Assembly: GCA_949741215.1 (NCBI GenBank)
Contig: CATJLA010000087.1
Location: forward strand, 1-64,000
Source of the DNA: an uncultured Oscillospiraceae bacterium
GTDB taxonomy: Bacteria; Bacillota; Clostridia; Oscillospirales; Ruminococcaceae
Length of the DNA: 64,000 nucleotides
Direction of reading: 5' to 3'
Shown here: positions 50,538-60,108 of the stretch, piece by piece
Numbering within the stretch: the stretch's first letter is position 1
Layout: each line of letters begins with the position of its first letter
Program-made: the position numbers and the translations under genes
Notes under the pieces: model-generated
Databases searched by the model: none
Told to the model about the DNA's origin: nothing
What the model saw: the letters and a program-made list of their open reading frames with translations, nothing else

Positions 50538-52736
50538 CTACCGGTAATCGCCGGGGTTTACATTCATGATGGATTTGAAGTTCCGGCGGAAGGTAAGTAC
50601 GTTGCCATAGCCGCATTCCGCCGCAATTTCCTCCACGGTTTTTTTGGTGGTGCGCAGCAGCTCGGCGGCATACAGGATGCGCTTTTCCTGAATATACTGC
50701 AGGTAGGTTTTGCCCAGGTGGCTTTTGCAGATCATGGAAATGTACTTATTGCTTACCCCGAATTTTTTGCTTAGTAAAGCCAGGGAAAGCTCAGGGCTTT
50801 TATAGTTTTCCTCCAGATAGGCGAGGATTTCGCTATCCAGCTGTTCCATATCCTTTTTAGGCGGCATAAGCTCTTCCGGCTCGCTGCAGACTGCTTCGTA
50901 AACGGCGTGGTAATAGTCGAAAATTTCCTCTAAAGTAGCGGCCTGCTCCATTTTGTCGATCTGAATCCGGGTGGTATGGAACAGGTTGATGTTTTTGAAT
51001 ACGTTTAAGGTTAAAAGATGCAGTTCGTCCACCAAAAGACGAATGGTTTCCGGGGAGGCATCATACTCCCGGGTATTTTTCTCGTAAATTTCGTCCAAAA
51101 AGGCGTGAAGATCCTCTGCCTTGCGCTCCTTAAAGGCCTTCAGCAGCCGGCCCTGGGCGTCCTTGGGGAAGTAGTATTCCTTTTTGCTCCACTCCTTTAC
51201 CGGCTCAAAGAAATAAACGGTGTTTCTGCCGCCGGTAAGCATGCCGTCCAGTGCCTGCACAGCGTCCTGGCAGGCGGCATTCAGCCGTTCGATATTGTCC
51301 TCAACCTGGCCCACGCCGATGGTAATCAGGCAGCTTTGGTCGTTAATTTCATGGCAGACAGCGTTGTGAAAGCTGTAGAAAACATCCTCCAGGGGGATCA
51401 TGTCATCGCTGTTGACAATCAGGAAAACGTTGCTGATATCCTTGACGTAGCAGTCAATCTGCATTTCCTCGGTGGACTGCTGCCGGCAGACCTGCTGGAT
51501 AATTTCCAGCACGTCTTTTTGCTTTTGGGCGGCGGTTTGCTCGGTTCCCTGGCAGACGATGTTGGTAAGGGCAAGTGCAAAGTAGCTTCGCTTTAAGTCA
51601 ATATAATTTTCGTCAATCAAAATGCGCAGGTTGTTCTGCTCCATATTGCCGCTTAAAATGCCGTGGAGGATTCCCTGCTTGGCATAGGGGGAAATGTGTA
51701 CCATCCGTTCCCGGAAGCCGTTATTTTCTCCGATCAGGCTTTGAATCCCCTTGATGATGGTGCCGAATTCATCCTGGCGGGTTTCCTCAGGGCCAACCAT
51801 TTCACCGCTTTCAATAAACTTTTCCAGATTCCCGATAGGGGAATAATACCGGACAGAAAAGAGATAGGAAATTACAGCGAAAACCGCGCTGAACACAAAG
51901 CCGATGGTAAGGGCGGCAACAGGCGCATCATGGAAGCCCATAGCAAAGGCGCCGGTATCCACATACAGCTCATAGCTTACAGAAGGGTTGACGCTGGATA
52001 CCGCTCGGAAGCAGTCTCCCATAAGGTCTCCGTCCTGGAGGATCACTTCGTCACCGCAGAGAATACGGTAGCCGCACTGCCCCGCAATTTTTTCCACCCG
52101 CTGGGCCATAATCTTTTTATCAAACAGGACAAGAATGTTCCCTTTTTCCCGCACAGAAGTGGAGTAAGAGTATTCGTCCCCATAAATGACGTATTCTGTA
52201 TTGAAAAGAATATCCCCCACCGAGCTTACGCCCAGCAGATCCCGCACTCGGCCTGCCTGAAGAAAGGGATGGGTTTCCGGGCTGAGGGTATAGCCGCTGT
52301 CCATTTGGATGACAGAGGAGGCGGTATAGGCCCGGTTGTAATCCTTGAACAGCAGGATGATATTGTAGATTTGATAATTGTTGCTGGAGGTTTTGATGCT
52401 TTTTAATTCCTGCAGGCTTTGGTATAAAAGATAGGAATTTACCGAGGATTTTTCCACCGCCACAGCGGAATAGAGGTTCCGCAGGGTGGTGGAGCCGTTA
52501 ATGCTGGACACAATGTGCTGGGCGGTTAAAAGCTCAAAATCCATGGCGTTGCCGATGGACTGGGCCTTGAGATTATACTCCTGCCTTAGATTTTCCTGAT
52601 AGGCGGTGCGGTGCTGGAAAAGGGTGAGCAAAGAGTACATGGCGAAAAATACGGAGATCATCAGGATGTAGGAAAGAAACATCCGGACAAACAGCCTGCT
52701 TTTCATCAGTTTACTGCCGGCAAATAATCGTTTCAT
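50538..52736 (-). CDS. Membrane sensor with AraC-type DNA-binding domain
   Basis: 732-residue one-component regulator with the architecture of Clostridia/Paenibacillus sugar sensors. Membrane helices near residues 15-37 and 275-300 flank an extracellular sensor of about 240 residues. A HAMP-like linker and a long cytosolic segment follow, then a C-terminal AraC domain (LSLALLSKKFGVSNKYISMI, TVEEIAAECGYGNVLTFRRNFK). It is well placed to sense sugars and control the glycan genes around it. ATG 52736 is used; GGAGG is 12 nt upstream. The leader contains the 19-bp tandem repeats at 52825-52878. Confidence 0.87.
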   Translation of the reverse strand: MKRLFAGSKLMKSRLFVRMFLSYILMISVFFAMYSLLTLFQHRTAYQENLRQEYNLKAQSIGNAMDFELLTAQHIVSSINGSTTLRNLYSAVAVEKSSVNSYLLYQSLQELKSIKTSSNNYQIYNIILLFKDYNRAYTASSVIQMDSGYTLSPETHPFLQAGRVRDLLGVSSVGDILFNTEYVIYGDEYSYSTSVREKGNILVLFDKKIMAQRVEKIAGQCGYRILCGDEVILQDGDLMGDCFRAVSSVNPSVSYELYVDTGAFAMGFHDAPVAALTIGFVFSAVFAVISYLFSVRYYSPIGNLEKFIESGEMVGPEETRQDEFGTIIKGIQSLIGENNGFRERMVHISPYAKQGILHGILSGNMEQNNLRILIDENYIDLKRSYFALALTNIVCQGTEQTAAQKQKDVLEIIQQVCRQQSTEEMQIDCYVKDISNVFLIVNSDDMIPLEDVFYSFHNAVCHEINDQSCLITIGVGQVEDNIERLNAACQDAVQALDGMLTGGRNTVYFFEPVKEWSKKEYYFPKDAQGRLLKAFKERKAEDLHAFLDEIYEKNTREYDASPETIRLLVDELHLLTLNVFKNINLFHTTRIQIDKMEQAATLEEIFDYYHAVYEAVCSEPEELMPPKKDMEQLDSEILAYLEENYKSPELSLALLSKKFGVSNKYISMICKSHLGKTYLQYIQEKRILYAAELLRTTKKTVEEIAAECGYGNVLTFRRNFKSIMNVNPGDYR

Positions 52737-52824
52737 GGATTTTATGTTCCTCCGATTGGAATAGCTGCCCGCAGCCCGCCCGGCTGCAAAGCTCCGCCGA
52801 CGTCCCGAAAGCAATTTTCCCAAA

Positions 52825-52878
52825 GCATACGAAGTTTGCTTGTGCATACGAAGTTTGCTTGTGCATACGAAGTTTTGG
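52825..52878. repeat. 19-bp tandem repeat upstream of the sensor gene
   Basis: GCATACGAAGTTTGCTTGT at 52825-52843 and again at 52844-52862, then a partial third copy GCATACGAAGTTTTGG to 52878. The array lies downstream of the predicted promoter, in the leader of the sensor-regulator mRNA. Confidence 0.9.
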
Positions 52879-52905
52879 AAAGTAAGCTCTTCCATTTCTT
52901 ATTTT

Positions 52906-52934
52906 AATATACCATGAAACTGCCGGCTTTTCAA
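52906..52934 (-). promoter_or_regulatory. Promoter of the membrane AraC sensor gene
   Basis: Minus strand TTGAAA (52934-52929), 17-bp spacer, TATATT (52911-52906). Confidence 0.75.
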
Positions 52935-53024
52935 TATAAATACAGAGAATCCGAAAAGAAATTTATAAAAATTGGCTAAAAATACAAGGATTTATGCTAT
53001 GGAATATTATAAAATGCCCAAAAT

Positions 53025-53062
53025 ACAGCCGCCCAAAGATAACGCTATCTCTGTGCGGCTGT
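53025..53062. terminator. Terminator after tldE
   Basis: ACAGCCGC...GCGGCTGT stem with T-runs on both strands (TTTTTT on plus, TATTTT on minus), between the convergent-side end of tldE and the sensor promoter region. Confidence 0.75.
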
Positions 53063-53093
53063 TTTTTATTGGCGGACTGGACTGCAAAGACTC

Positions 53094-54446
53094 TTATTTA
53101 CCTGCAATGGAAAGCCCTTCCACCAGCACGCTGGGGCTGACAAAGGCGGTGGGGGAGATGGACGTGGGGGGCAGAGGGTCGTTGCCCACAGCGGAAATGC
53201 CCTCCAGCAAACGGAAGAAGTTGCCTGCCACTGTAAAGGAACGAACAGGGGCGGTTTTCTGCCCGTTTTCAATCAAAAAGCCGGAGCTTTGGAGGGAAAA
53301 ATCGCCGCTGATAGTGTTGGCCCCTGCATGGAGACCGCCCAAGGAGTCGATCAGAACACCGTTTTGGGCTTTCTGCAGCAGCTGCTCCTGGGTAAACGGG
53401 CCATTTACCAGATACAGGGTAAATGGACGAATGCCCACTTTGGCGTCATAGCTGGTTTTTGCGCCGTTGCCGGTGGTGGTTTTGCCGGCTGCCGCCGCAG
53501 TGCGCAGGTTGTACAGCAGGGTGGTCAGCACGCCATTTTCGATGATATTTTTCCGCCGGGTGGGGCTGCCCTCGGCGTCAAAGGGCATGGGCATGGCGCT
53601 TTTGTCATAAAAAGGATCGTCTACCAGGGTAACTATAGGTGCGGCGACGGTACTGCCCTCTTTGTCCTTCAGCAGAGAAAGGCCTTTTTGCACATTTTCT
53701 GCCGAGAAGATGCCGGCATAGGTACCCAGCAGCTGGGCCATAGCCTTGGAGGAAAATACTACAGGCATACTGCCGGTAGGGGCAACCCCTGCGCCAAGGG
53801 TGGCACGAGCGTCGGCAGCGGCCTCACTGGCGGCAGCGTTCAGGTCAAGCTTATCCAGCTGGCCCAGGCGGATTTTATAATTATTGGCTTTTTCCCCATC
53901 GGGCTTGCCGTCGCTGACTACTGCGGCAACAAAAGCGCCGGAGACGGTGTTCTCATACTCCAGGCTAAGGCCCCGGGAATTGTGGATGGCAATGCAGGTA
54001 CGGCCGGCAAAAACCTCGGTTTCGCAGCCGTCAATTACGCTTTGCTGGGCATATAAAGCATCCTGCCCGTCCAAAGCGGTTTTGCGCATGCTGTCGGCGT
54101 CCGGCAGGGGGACACGGCTGGCACTTACAGCCTCATAGCTCTGACCGGCGCCTACCAGAAACTCAGGCTCGGCAGTTTCCAGCACGGCGGCGTTATCGGC
54201 GGCGCGGTGCACTAATGCCCGGGCGCTTTCGTCGCTGAGCTGCTGGGTGGAGGCATAGCCCATTTTGCCGTTAATCAGGCACCGCAGGCAGACACCCCCC
54301 TCGCTTGCGCTGGAAAAATTGTTGATTTCATGACGGAAGGCGGATACGGAGGTGTTTTCCTCCAGCCGGTAGTACAGCTCGTATTCTTCAATCTGCAGCT
54401 TGGCGGCTTCTTCGGCCGCAATCTGCCGGAATGCTTGAAAATCCAT
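53094..54446 (-). CDS. TldE/PmbA family protein
   Basis: 450-residue TldE-type partner of the zinc metalloprotease TldD. It lacks the HExxxH motif, as expected for TldE. Characteristic segments are ENTSVSAFRHEINNFSSASE near the start, VFSSKAMAQLLGTYAGIFSA and GDFSLQSSGFLIENG near the end. TldD/TldE heterodimers cleave unfolded peptides, such as microcin B17 leaders in E. coli. 14 bp after tldD, same transcript. No obvious precursor peptide nearby. Confidence 0.93.
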   Translation of the reverse strand: MDFQAFRQIAAEEAAKLQIEEYELYYRLEENTSVSAFRHEINNFSSASEGGVCLRCLINGKMGYASTQQLSDESARALVHRAADNAAVLETAEPEFLVGAGQSYEAVSASRVPLPDADSMRKTALDGQDALYAQQSVIDGCETEVFAGRTCIAIHNSRGLSLEYENTVSGAFVAAVVSDGKPDGEKANNYKIRLGQLDKLDLNAAASEAAADARATLGAGVAPTGSMPVVFSSKAMAQLLGTYAGIFSAENVQKGLSLLKDKEGSTVAAPIVTLVDDPFYDKSAMPMPFDAEGSPTRRKNIIENGVLTTLLYNLRTAAAAGKTTTGNGAKTSYDAKVGIRPFTLYLVNGPFTQEQLLQKAQNGVLIDSLGGLHAGANTISGDFSLQSSGFLIENGQKTAPVRSFTVAGNFFRLLEGISAVGNDPLPPTSISPTAFVSPSVLVEGLSIAGK

Positions 54447-54460
54447 GTTAAAATCCTCCT

Positions 54461-55840
54461 TTATCTGCCGCCCACGGTAATGGACGAAACACGGATCAGC
54501 GGTTGGCCCACGTTAGTAGGGATAGAGCCGCTGGACGAGCCGCACATCCCCTGCCCGCAGGCCAAGTCGCTGCCCACCATATCAATTTTGGGAAGAATCT
54601 CCGAGCCCTTGCCCACCAGGCTGGCCCCCCGCACCGGCTCGCAAACCTTGCCGTTACGGATAAGATAGCCCTCGTTTACAGAAAAGTTGAACTCTCCGGT
54701 AACCGGGTTTACCGAGCCGCCGCCCATCTCCTTGGCGTACAGGCCGTACTCAATGGAGGCGATAATGTCCTCGTTTTTATCATTGCCAGGGGCGATGAAG
54801 GTGTTGGTCATACGGGAGGTAGGCACATAGCTAAAGCTTTCCCGCCGGGCATTGCCGGTAGGGGGCATGCCCATCCGGCGGCCATTAAATTTATCAATCA
54901 TGTAGGACTTGAGCACACCGTTTTCAATCAGCACATTGCGGTGGGAGGGGGTGCCCTCGTCATCAATGTTGACAGAGCCCCACTCGTTGGGGATAGTACC
55001 GTCGTCAATAGCGGTAACCTTTTCGTGGGCAATCTTCTCGCCCAGCTTGCCGCAGAACTGGCTGTTGCCGTAAGCTACGCTGGAGGCCTCCAGGGAATGT
55101 CCGCAGGCTTCGTGGAAGATAACGCCTCCAAACCCGTTGCCGATAGCCACCGGCATAACTCCGGCAGGGCAGTAGCCGGCCCCGGCCATGGTAACCGCCT
55201 GACGGGCGGCCTCCTGCCCTACGGCCTTGGGGTCTACTGCTTCAAACAGCTCCATGCCGCGGCGAGCGCCGGGGTGGCAGCCGCCGGTTTGGGTTTCCCC
55301 GTTGATTTCCGCCACGGCGTTTACCATCAGCCGGGTACGAATCTGCCGGTCCTGGGCCCACAGCCCCTCGCTGGTGGCAATCAGGATGTGGTGGTCTACA
55401 TCCAGCAGGGTGCCGGTTACCTGCACCACAGCGTCATGATACCCACTGGCAGCGGAGCAGGCGTCCTTCAGCAGCAATACCTTATCGGCGTTTGCCACGC
55501 TGGCGGGGGCAATTTGAATGGGGTGGATATCCCCAAACAGCCGCTCCCGCAGGGTAATGGAAATTTCCGCTTTGCCCTGGGCCAATGCCTCGGCGGCCCG
55601 TTGGGCGCAACGGAGCAGCCCGGCCTCGGTGGTGTCAACCGTAGTGGCCATTACACTGCGCAGCCCCAAAAACACCCGCACAGCAGCGCCGGCAATCTGG
55701 GCGTCGTGGACAGAATCCACCTTGCCGCCTACCAGGTTGACGGAATGGTTCAGGGTATTTTCCGCAAAGAGCTCGGCGTAATCCGCGCCGGTGGATGCGG
55801 CTTTTTGCAGTACACGCTCACAAATCTCTTTTGAAATCAT
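54461..55840 (-). CDS. tldD: TldD metalloprotease
   Basis: 459-residue TldD. Zinc motif FHEACGHS (HExxxH at 243-248) and the C-terminal block LACGQGMCGSSSG with the conserved Cys are intact. Works with TldE to process peptides. ATG 55840 with AGGAG 8 nt upstream. First gene of the operon from promoter 55917-55945. Confidence 0.95.
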   Translation of the reverse strand: MISKEICERVLQKAASTGADYAELFAENTLNHSVNLVGGKVDSVHDAQIAGAAVRVFLGLRSVMATTVDTTEAGLLRCAQRAAEALAQGKAEISITLRERLFGDIHPIQIAPASVANADKVLLLKDACSAASGYHDAVVQVTGTLLDVDHHILIATSEGLWAQDRQIRTRLMVNAVAEINGETQTGGCHPGARRGMELFEAVDPKAVGQEAARQAVTMAGAGYCPAGVMPVAIGNGFGGVIFHEACGHSLEASSVAYGNSQFCGKLGEKIAHEKVTAIDDGTIPNEWGSVNIDDEGTPSHRNVLIENGVLKSYMIDKFNGRRMGMPPTGNARRESFSYVPTSRMTNTFIAPGNDKNEDIIASIEYGLYAKEMGGGSVNPVTGEFNFSVNEGYLIRNGKVCEPVRGASLVGKGSEILPKIDMVGSDLACGQGMCGSSSGSIPTNVGQPLIRVSSITVGGR

Positions 55841-55916
55841 CTGCAATTCTCCTGTCAAAAATTTTTATATGCCCTGCCTGCTTTCCCAAAAGCCATAGGG
55901 CAAGCATCTGTATTTA

Positions 55917-55945
55917 AGTATAAACACCTGGGACATCAAAGTCAA
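55917..55945 (-). promoter_or_regulatory. Promoter of the tldD-tldE operon
   Basis: Minus strand TTGACT (55945-55940), 17-bp spacer, TATACT (55922-55917). Confidence 0.8.
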
Positions 55946-56038
55946 GGGAAGCCCCGGGCGGAACGGGCAGCTATATAAAAGGGGGAGTATACTCTCATTG
56001 ACGAAAAGGTAATTTTTAAGCTGCCGGGCCATTTGGAC

Positions 56039-56069
56039 GTTTCGGTTACATACAATAATGAACCGAAAC
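56039..56069. promoter_or_regulatory. Inverted repeat, operator candidate for the MATE gene
   Basis: Perfect 9-bp inverted repeat GTTTCGGTT/AACCGAAAC with a 13-bp spacer, ending 15 bp upstream of the -35 of the MATE promoter. A dimeric regulator site or hairpin; no local regulator gene identified. Confidence 0.5.
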
Positions 56070-56084
56070 TATGGAGAAATAACG

Positions 56085-56114
56085 TTGTGCTTACTGTCAA
56101 AAATGTGTTATAAT
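56085..56114 (+). promoter_or_regulatory. Promoter of the MATE gene
   Basis: TTGTGC (56085-56090), 18-bp spacer, TATAAT (56109-56114). Confidence 0.75.
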
Positions 56115-56180
56115 ACTTTTTTGGAAAAGACATTGCATAGAAGCAGAATCTCCCTTTGGGATGAAAGGATTTGATCGGTT

Positions 56181-57515
56181 ATGAATAAGGATTTAACGGT
56201 AGGCAAGCCGGAAACGGTGCTGTGGCGGTTTTGCCTGCCCTTATTTGGCAGCATTCTTTTTCAGCAGCTTTATAATATTGCCGATAGCCTGGTAGCCGGC
56301 AGGTTTATTGGGGAAAACGCCCTGGCTGCAGTTGGCAACAGCTATGAAATTACCCTGATTTTTATCGCCTTTGCCTTTGGCTGCAATATGGGGTGCTCGG
56401 TGCTGGTTTCTCAGCTGTTTGGCGCACGTCAGTATGGTAAGCTGAAAACGGCGGTTTCAACTGCGTATATTTTCAGCGGGGCACTCTGCGCTGTGCTGAT
56501 GCTTGCCGGCCTGTTTGGCTGCAGCCCCCTGCTCCATCTGATCCGCACGCCGGAGGACGTGTTTGCTGACTCGGCGCTGTATCTGGACATCTACATATGG
56601 GGGCTGCCCTTTGTGTTCTTTTATAATATTGCAACCGGAATCTTCTCCGCCTTGGGGGATTCCAAAACGCCCTTTTACTTTTTGGCAGTATCCTCCACCG
56701 CCAATATCGCAGTGGATATTTTGTTTGTGACGGTATTCGACATGGGTGTTGCCGGCGTTGCGTGGGCAACCTTTCTGTGCCAGGGTATCAGCTGTGTGCT
56801 GGCGGTTTTGGTGGTGCAGCTGCGTCTTAAAAAAATTCAGGCGCAGCAAAAAATGCCCCTGTTTGACAAAGCCCTGCTGAAAAGGATTCTGGTTATTGCA
56901 ATTCCCAGCATTTTGCAGCAAAGCTTTGTTTCGGTGGGCAATATCCTGATCCAGGGGATTATCAACGGCTTTGGCGCCTCGGTTATGGCGGGGTATTCCG
57001 CCGCCGTAAAGCTGAACAACATGGTGGTTTCCTCCTTTACCACCATCGGCAACGGCATTTCCAACTTCACAGCCCAAAACCTGGGGGCCAACCAGTACGG
57101 GAGAATCAAGGAGGGCTTTAAGGCAGGGCTTAAAATTGTGTGGTGCCTGTGCGTCCCCTTTTGCCTCCTTTATGTCTTTGGCGGCAAATACCTGCTGCTG
57201 CTGTTTATGGAGCAAAGCTCCGCCGCCGCGCTGCTAACCGGTATGCAGTTTTTATGGATTTTATCCCCCTTCTACTTTGCAGTATCGGCCAAATTGGTGG
57301 CGGACGGCATTTTGCGCGGGGTAAGCGCGATGCGGCAGTTTATGGCGGCTACCTTTATTGACCTGATTCTGCGGGTAGTGCTGGCGTTTATTTTATCCGG
57401 CTGGACGAACAGCGCCATTGGTATCTGGTGCGCATGGCCCATCGGCTGGACCATTGCCATGGGGCTTTCCATCTTCTTTTACCGGCAGACCAGCAAAAAG
57501 TATGTGGCGGACTGA
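56181..57515 (+). CDS. MATE-family multidrug/metabolite exporter
   Basis: 444-residue protein with about twelve membrane helices. Start LPLFGSILFQQLYNIADSLV, with the conserved N-terminal-lobe segment ENALAAVGNSYEI, and a second-lobe repeat (IPSILQQSFVSVGNILIQGI, NFTAQNLGANQYGRIKEG). Cation-coupled efflux of unknown substrate. AAAGGA about 10 nt before the ATG. Its promoter shares the intergenic region with the tldD promoter. Confidence 0.93.
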   Translation: MNKDLTVGKPETVLWRFCLPLFGSILFQQLYNIADSLVAGRFIGENALAAVGNSYEITLIFIAFAFGCNMGCSVLVSQLFGARQYGKLKTAVSTAYIFSGALCAVLMLAGLFGCSPLLHLIRTPEDVFADSALYLDIYIWGLPFVFFYNIATGIFSALGDSKTPFYFLAVSSTANIAVDILFVTVFDMGVAGVAWATFLCQGISCVLAVLVVQLRLKKIQAQQKMPLFDKALLKRILVIAIPSILQQSFVSVGNILIQGIINGFGASVMAGYSAAVKLNNMVVSSFTTIGNGISNFTAQNLGANQYGRIKEGFKAGLKIVWCLCVPFCLLYVFGGKYLLLLFMEQSSAAALLTGMQFLWILSPFYFAVSAKLVADGILRGVSAMRQFMAATFIDLILRVVLAFILSGWTNSAIGIWCAWPIGWTIAMGLSIFFYRQTSKKYVAD

Positions 57516-57555
57516 CTTTTAGACGGCGTCCCCCTCAAATCATCTGAAAAAACTA

Positions 57556-57584
57556 TAGACAAATCTGAATTTTTTATCTAAAAT
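57556..57584 (+). promoter_or_regulatory. Promoter of the GH3 gene
   Basis: TAGACA (57556-57561), 17-bp spacer, TAAAAT (57579-57584). Confidence 0.7.
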
Positions 57585-57716
57585 AGAGATAATACATACC
57601 GAAAAAAAGAAGCCTGCCTAAAATGCGCAGGGCATCAAACCGGCAGTGCCGTCCCTTAGTAATAAAAGGACGAAGCGCTTTTGGGCAGCGAAATTTGGAT
57701 AAGGGAGGTATGCGGT

Positions 57717-59987
57717 ATGGAACGAGATCTGAAGCAGCTGATTTCCCAGATGACACTGGAGGAAAAGGCAGGGATGTGCTCTGGCCAGGATTTTTGGCAC
57801 CTGAAAACGGTGGAGCGGCTGGGCATTCCAAAGGTGATGGTGTCCGACGGACCTCATGGGTTGAGAAAGCAGGATGGGGACGCCGATCATCTGGGCATCA
57901 ACCAGAGTATTCAGGCGGTGTGCTTCCCGGCGGCATGTGCCACAGCCTCCAGCTGGGATACCGAGATGCTGGAGCAGATGGGCAAAACCTTAGGCGAGGA
58001 ATGCCAGGCGGAAAACCTGAGCGTTTTGCTGGGGCCTGCCGCTAATATCAAGAGAAGCCCCTTGTGCGGCCGGAACTTTGAGTATTTTTCCGAGGATCCT
58101 TATCTCACCGGCAAAATGGCCGCGGCGGAGATTAAAGGGGTGCAAAGCTGGGATATTGGCACCTCTATGAAGCACTACGCGGTGAATAACCAGGAGTATA
58201 ACCGAATGAGCTGCTCCTCCAATCTTTCAGACAGGGCGCTGCGGGAAATCTACTTAACCGGCTTTGAAATAGCGGTGAAGGAAGCCCGGCCCAAAACCAT
58301 CATGTGCAGCTACAACAAGATCAACGGCACCTATGCCTCTGAAAACAAGTACCTGCTTACCGATATTCTCCGGGACGAATGGGGCTTTGAAGGCTATGTG
58401 ATGACCGACTGGGGCGCGGTGAGCGATAGGGCAGAGGGCATCCGGGCGGGGCTGGATTTGGAAATGCCCGGCTCCAATGGGGTAAATGACGCCAAAATTG
58501 TAGAGGCAGTCAAAAATGGCTCGCTGGACGAAGCACTTCTGGATAAAGCTGTAGAGAATATACTAAAAGTAATCTTCTCCTATATCGACCACCGGCGCCC
58601 GGAGGCAAAGTTTGACCGGGACGCAGACCATGAAAAAGCGATCAATTATGCGGCAGAATGTGCCGTTTTGCTGGAAAACAACGGTCTTTTGCCCTTAAAG
58701 CAGGGGCAAAAAGCGGCCTATATCGGGGAATATGCGGTAAAGCCCCGGTTCCAGGGGGGAGGCAGCAGCCATATTAACTGCAGCAAGGTTACCTCCGCGT
58801 GGGAAAGCGCCCAGGCGAAGGGACGTCCTGTAACCTATACCAAGGGCTTCCCGGCAGATCGGGACGAGTTGGACCCGCAGGAGCTGGCCGCAGCTGTTGC
58901 GTCCGCAAAGGAAGCGGATGTGGCGGTGATTTTTGCCGGTTTGCCGGACGTGATTGAGTCCGAAGGGTATGACCGGAAGAATATGGCTATGCCCGCCTGC
59001 CAAAACAAGGTGATTGAAGAGGTGCTGAAGGTACAGCCCAATACAGTAGTGGTGCTGCACAACGGCTCCCCGGTAGAAACCCCTTGGGCGGATAAGGCAG
59101 CGGCCGTGCTGGAGATGTATCTGGGCGGCCAGGGCGTGGGCGAGGCCTGCGACCGGCTGCTGTATGGCGAGGCCAACCCCTGCGGCAGGCTGGCGGAAAG
59201 CTTCCCCTACCGGGTACAGGATAACCCCAGCTACTTGAACTTCCCCGGAGACGGCAAGGATGTGAATTATCAGGAGGATATTTTTGTAGGCTACCGGTAT
59301 TATGAGGCCAAGGAGCTGCCGGTGCGCTGGGCGTTTGGCCATGGGTTAAGCTATACCAGCTTTGCATATGGCAATCTGCGGCTTTCCTCCGGCAAAATGG
59401 GGGATGGAGATTCCGTTACTGTTTCGGTGGACGTGACCAATACCGGTACAGTCCCGGGCAAGGAGGTTGTTCAGCTGTATGTGGCGGATAAAAACGGCAC
59501 GCCCCAGCGCCCGGTAAAGGAGTTGAAAGGCTTTGTAAAGCTTGCCCTGCAGCCTGGAGAAACCAAAACGGCAGAGCTCACCATTGACGCAAGGGCTTTG
59601 TCCTACTATCATGAGGGGCTGGGGGATTGGTACGCGCCCTCCGGGAATTACGAGGTTCTGGTAGGCCATGCCAGCGACGATATTCGTCAGGCGGGTACGG
59701 TTGCCTTTACCACGGCCAAGGAGCTGCCTTTCAGCATAACCGGGGCCACTACCATGGGTGAGCTGATGAGCCACCCCAAAACTGCGCCGGTGATCAACGG
59801 AATTCTGGCAAAGATGGCGGAAAACGGGTTAAGCAGCAGTGAGGAGGACGATCCCCTGGGTACCGGAGGCGAAATGATGAAGGTTATGATACAGGGAACG
59901 CCTATTAAATCCCTTGCCGGCTTTACAGGCGGCGCGGTAAAGGCAGAGGAGCTGATTGCAGAGCTGAACCGACGCCTGGAGAAATAA
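57717..59987 (+). CDS. GH3 family beta-glycosidase
   Basis: 756-residue cytosolic GH3 enzyme, the Thermotoga Bgl3B-like arrangement: (beta/alpha)8 domain (nucleophile Asp231 in VMTDWGAV), alpha/beta sandwich, and fibronectin III-like C-terminal domain (GTVPGKEVVQLYVADKNG, KGFVKLALQPGETKTAEL). A further 70 residues follow (KTAPVINGILAKMAENGLSS), an added helical tail. Probably beta-glucosidase or xylosidase. GGGAGG before ATG 57717. It converges with the sugar ABC importer, which may supply its substrate. Confidence 0.95.
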   Translation: MERDLKQLISQMTLEEKAGMCSGQDFWHLKTVERLGIPKVMVSDGPHGLRKQDGDADHLGINQSIQAVCFPAACATASSWDTEMLEQMGKTLGEECQAENLSVLLGPAANIKRSPLCGRNFEYFSEDPYLTGKMAAAEIKGVQSWDIGTSMKHYAVNNQEYNRMSCSSNLSDRALREIYLTGFEIAVKEARPKTIMCSYNKINGTYASENKYLLTDILRDEWGFEGYVMTDWGAVSDRAEGIRAGLDLEMPGSNGVNDAKIVEAVKNGSLDEALLDKAVENILKVIFSYIDHRRPEAKFDRDADHEKAINYAAECAVLLENNGLLPLKQGQKAAYIGEYAVKPRFQGGGSSHINCSKVTSAWESAQAKGRPVTYTKGFPADRDELDPQELAAAVASAKEADVAVIFAGLPDVIESEGYDRKNMAMPACQNKVIEEVLKVQPNTVVVLHNGSPVETPWADKAAAVLEMYLGGQGVGEACDRLLYGEANPCGRLAESFPYRVQDNPSYLNFPGDGKDVNYQEDIFVGYRYYEAKELPVRWAFGHGLSYTSFAYGNLRLSSGKMGDGDSVTVSVDVTNTGTVPGKEVVQLYVADKNGTPQRPVKELKGFVKLALQPGETKTAELTIDARALSYYHEGLGDWYAPSGNYEVLVGHASDDIRQAGTVAFTTAKELPFSITGATTMGELMSHPKTAPVINGILAKMAENGLSSSEEDDPLGTGGEMMKVMIQGTPIKSLAGFTGGAVKAEELIAELNRRLEK

Positions 59988-60020
59988 AGGAAGAAGCGTC
60001 TCATTTACTGGGGCGCAATA

Positions 60021-60060
60021 AAAACCGCTGCGGACAAAATTTGTCTGCGGCGGTTTTGGT
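60021..60060 (+). terminator. Terminator of the GH3 gene
   Basis: AAAACCGCTGCGGACAAA/TTTGTCTGCGGCGGTTTT, an 18-bp stem with two G-U pairs. Confidence 0.88.
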
Positions 60061-60108
60061 ATGCGGTGAGAATAAACTCACGGCAAAGGCAGGGGTTAAG
60101 CGGCAAAA

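Noticed and set aside
52825-52878. loxP-like recombinase site (CATACGAAGTT resembles part of loxP arms)
   Set aside because: No inverted arms, no 8-bp asymmetric core and no recombinase nearby; simple tandem repeats explain it.
57645-57680. Terminator-like hairpin before the GH3 gene
   Set aside because: Short stem (GTCC/GGAC) only, no U-run, and inside the leader of an expressed gene.
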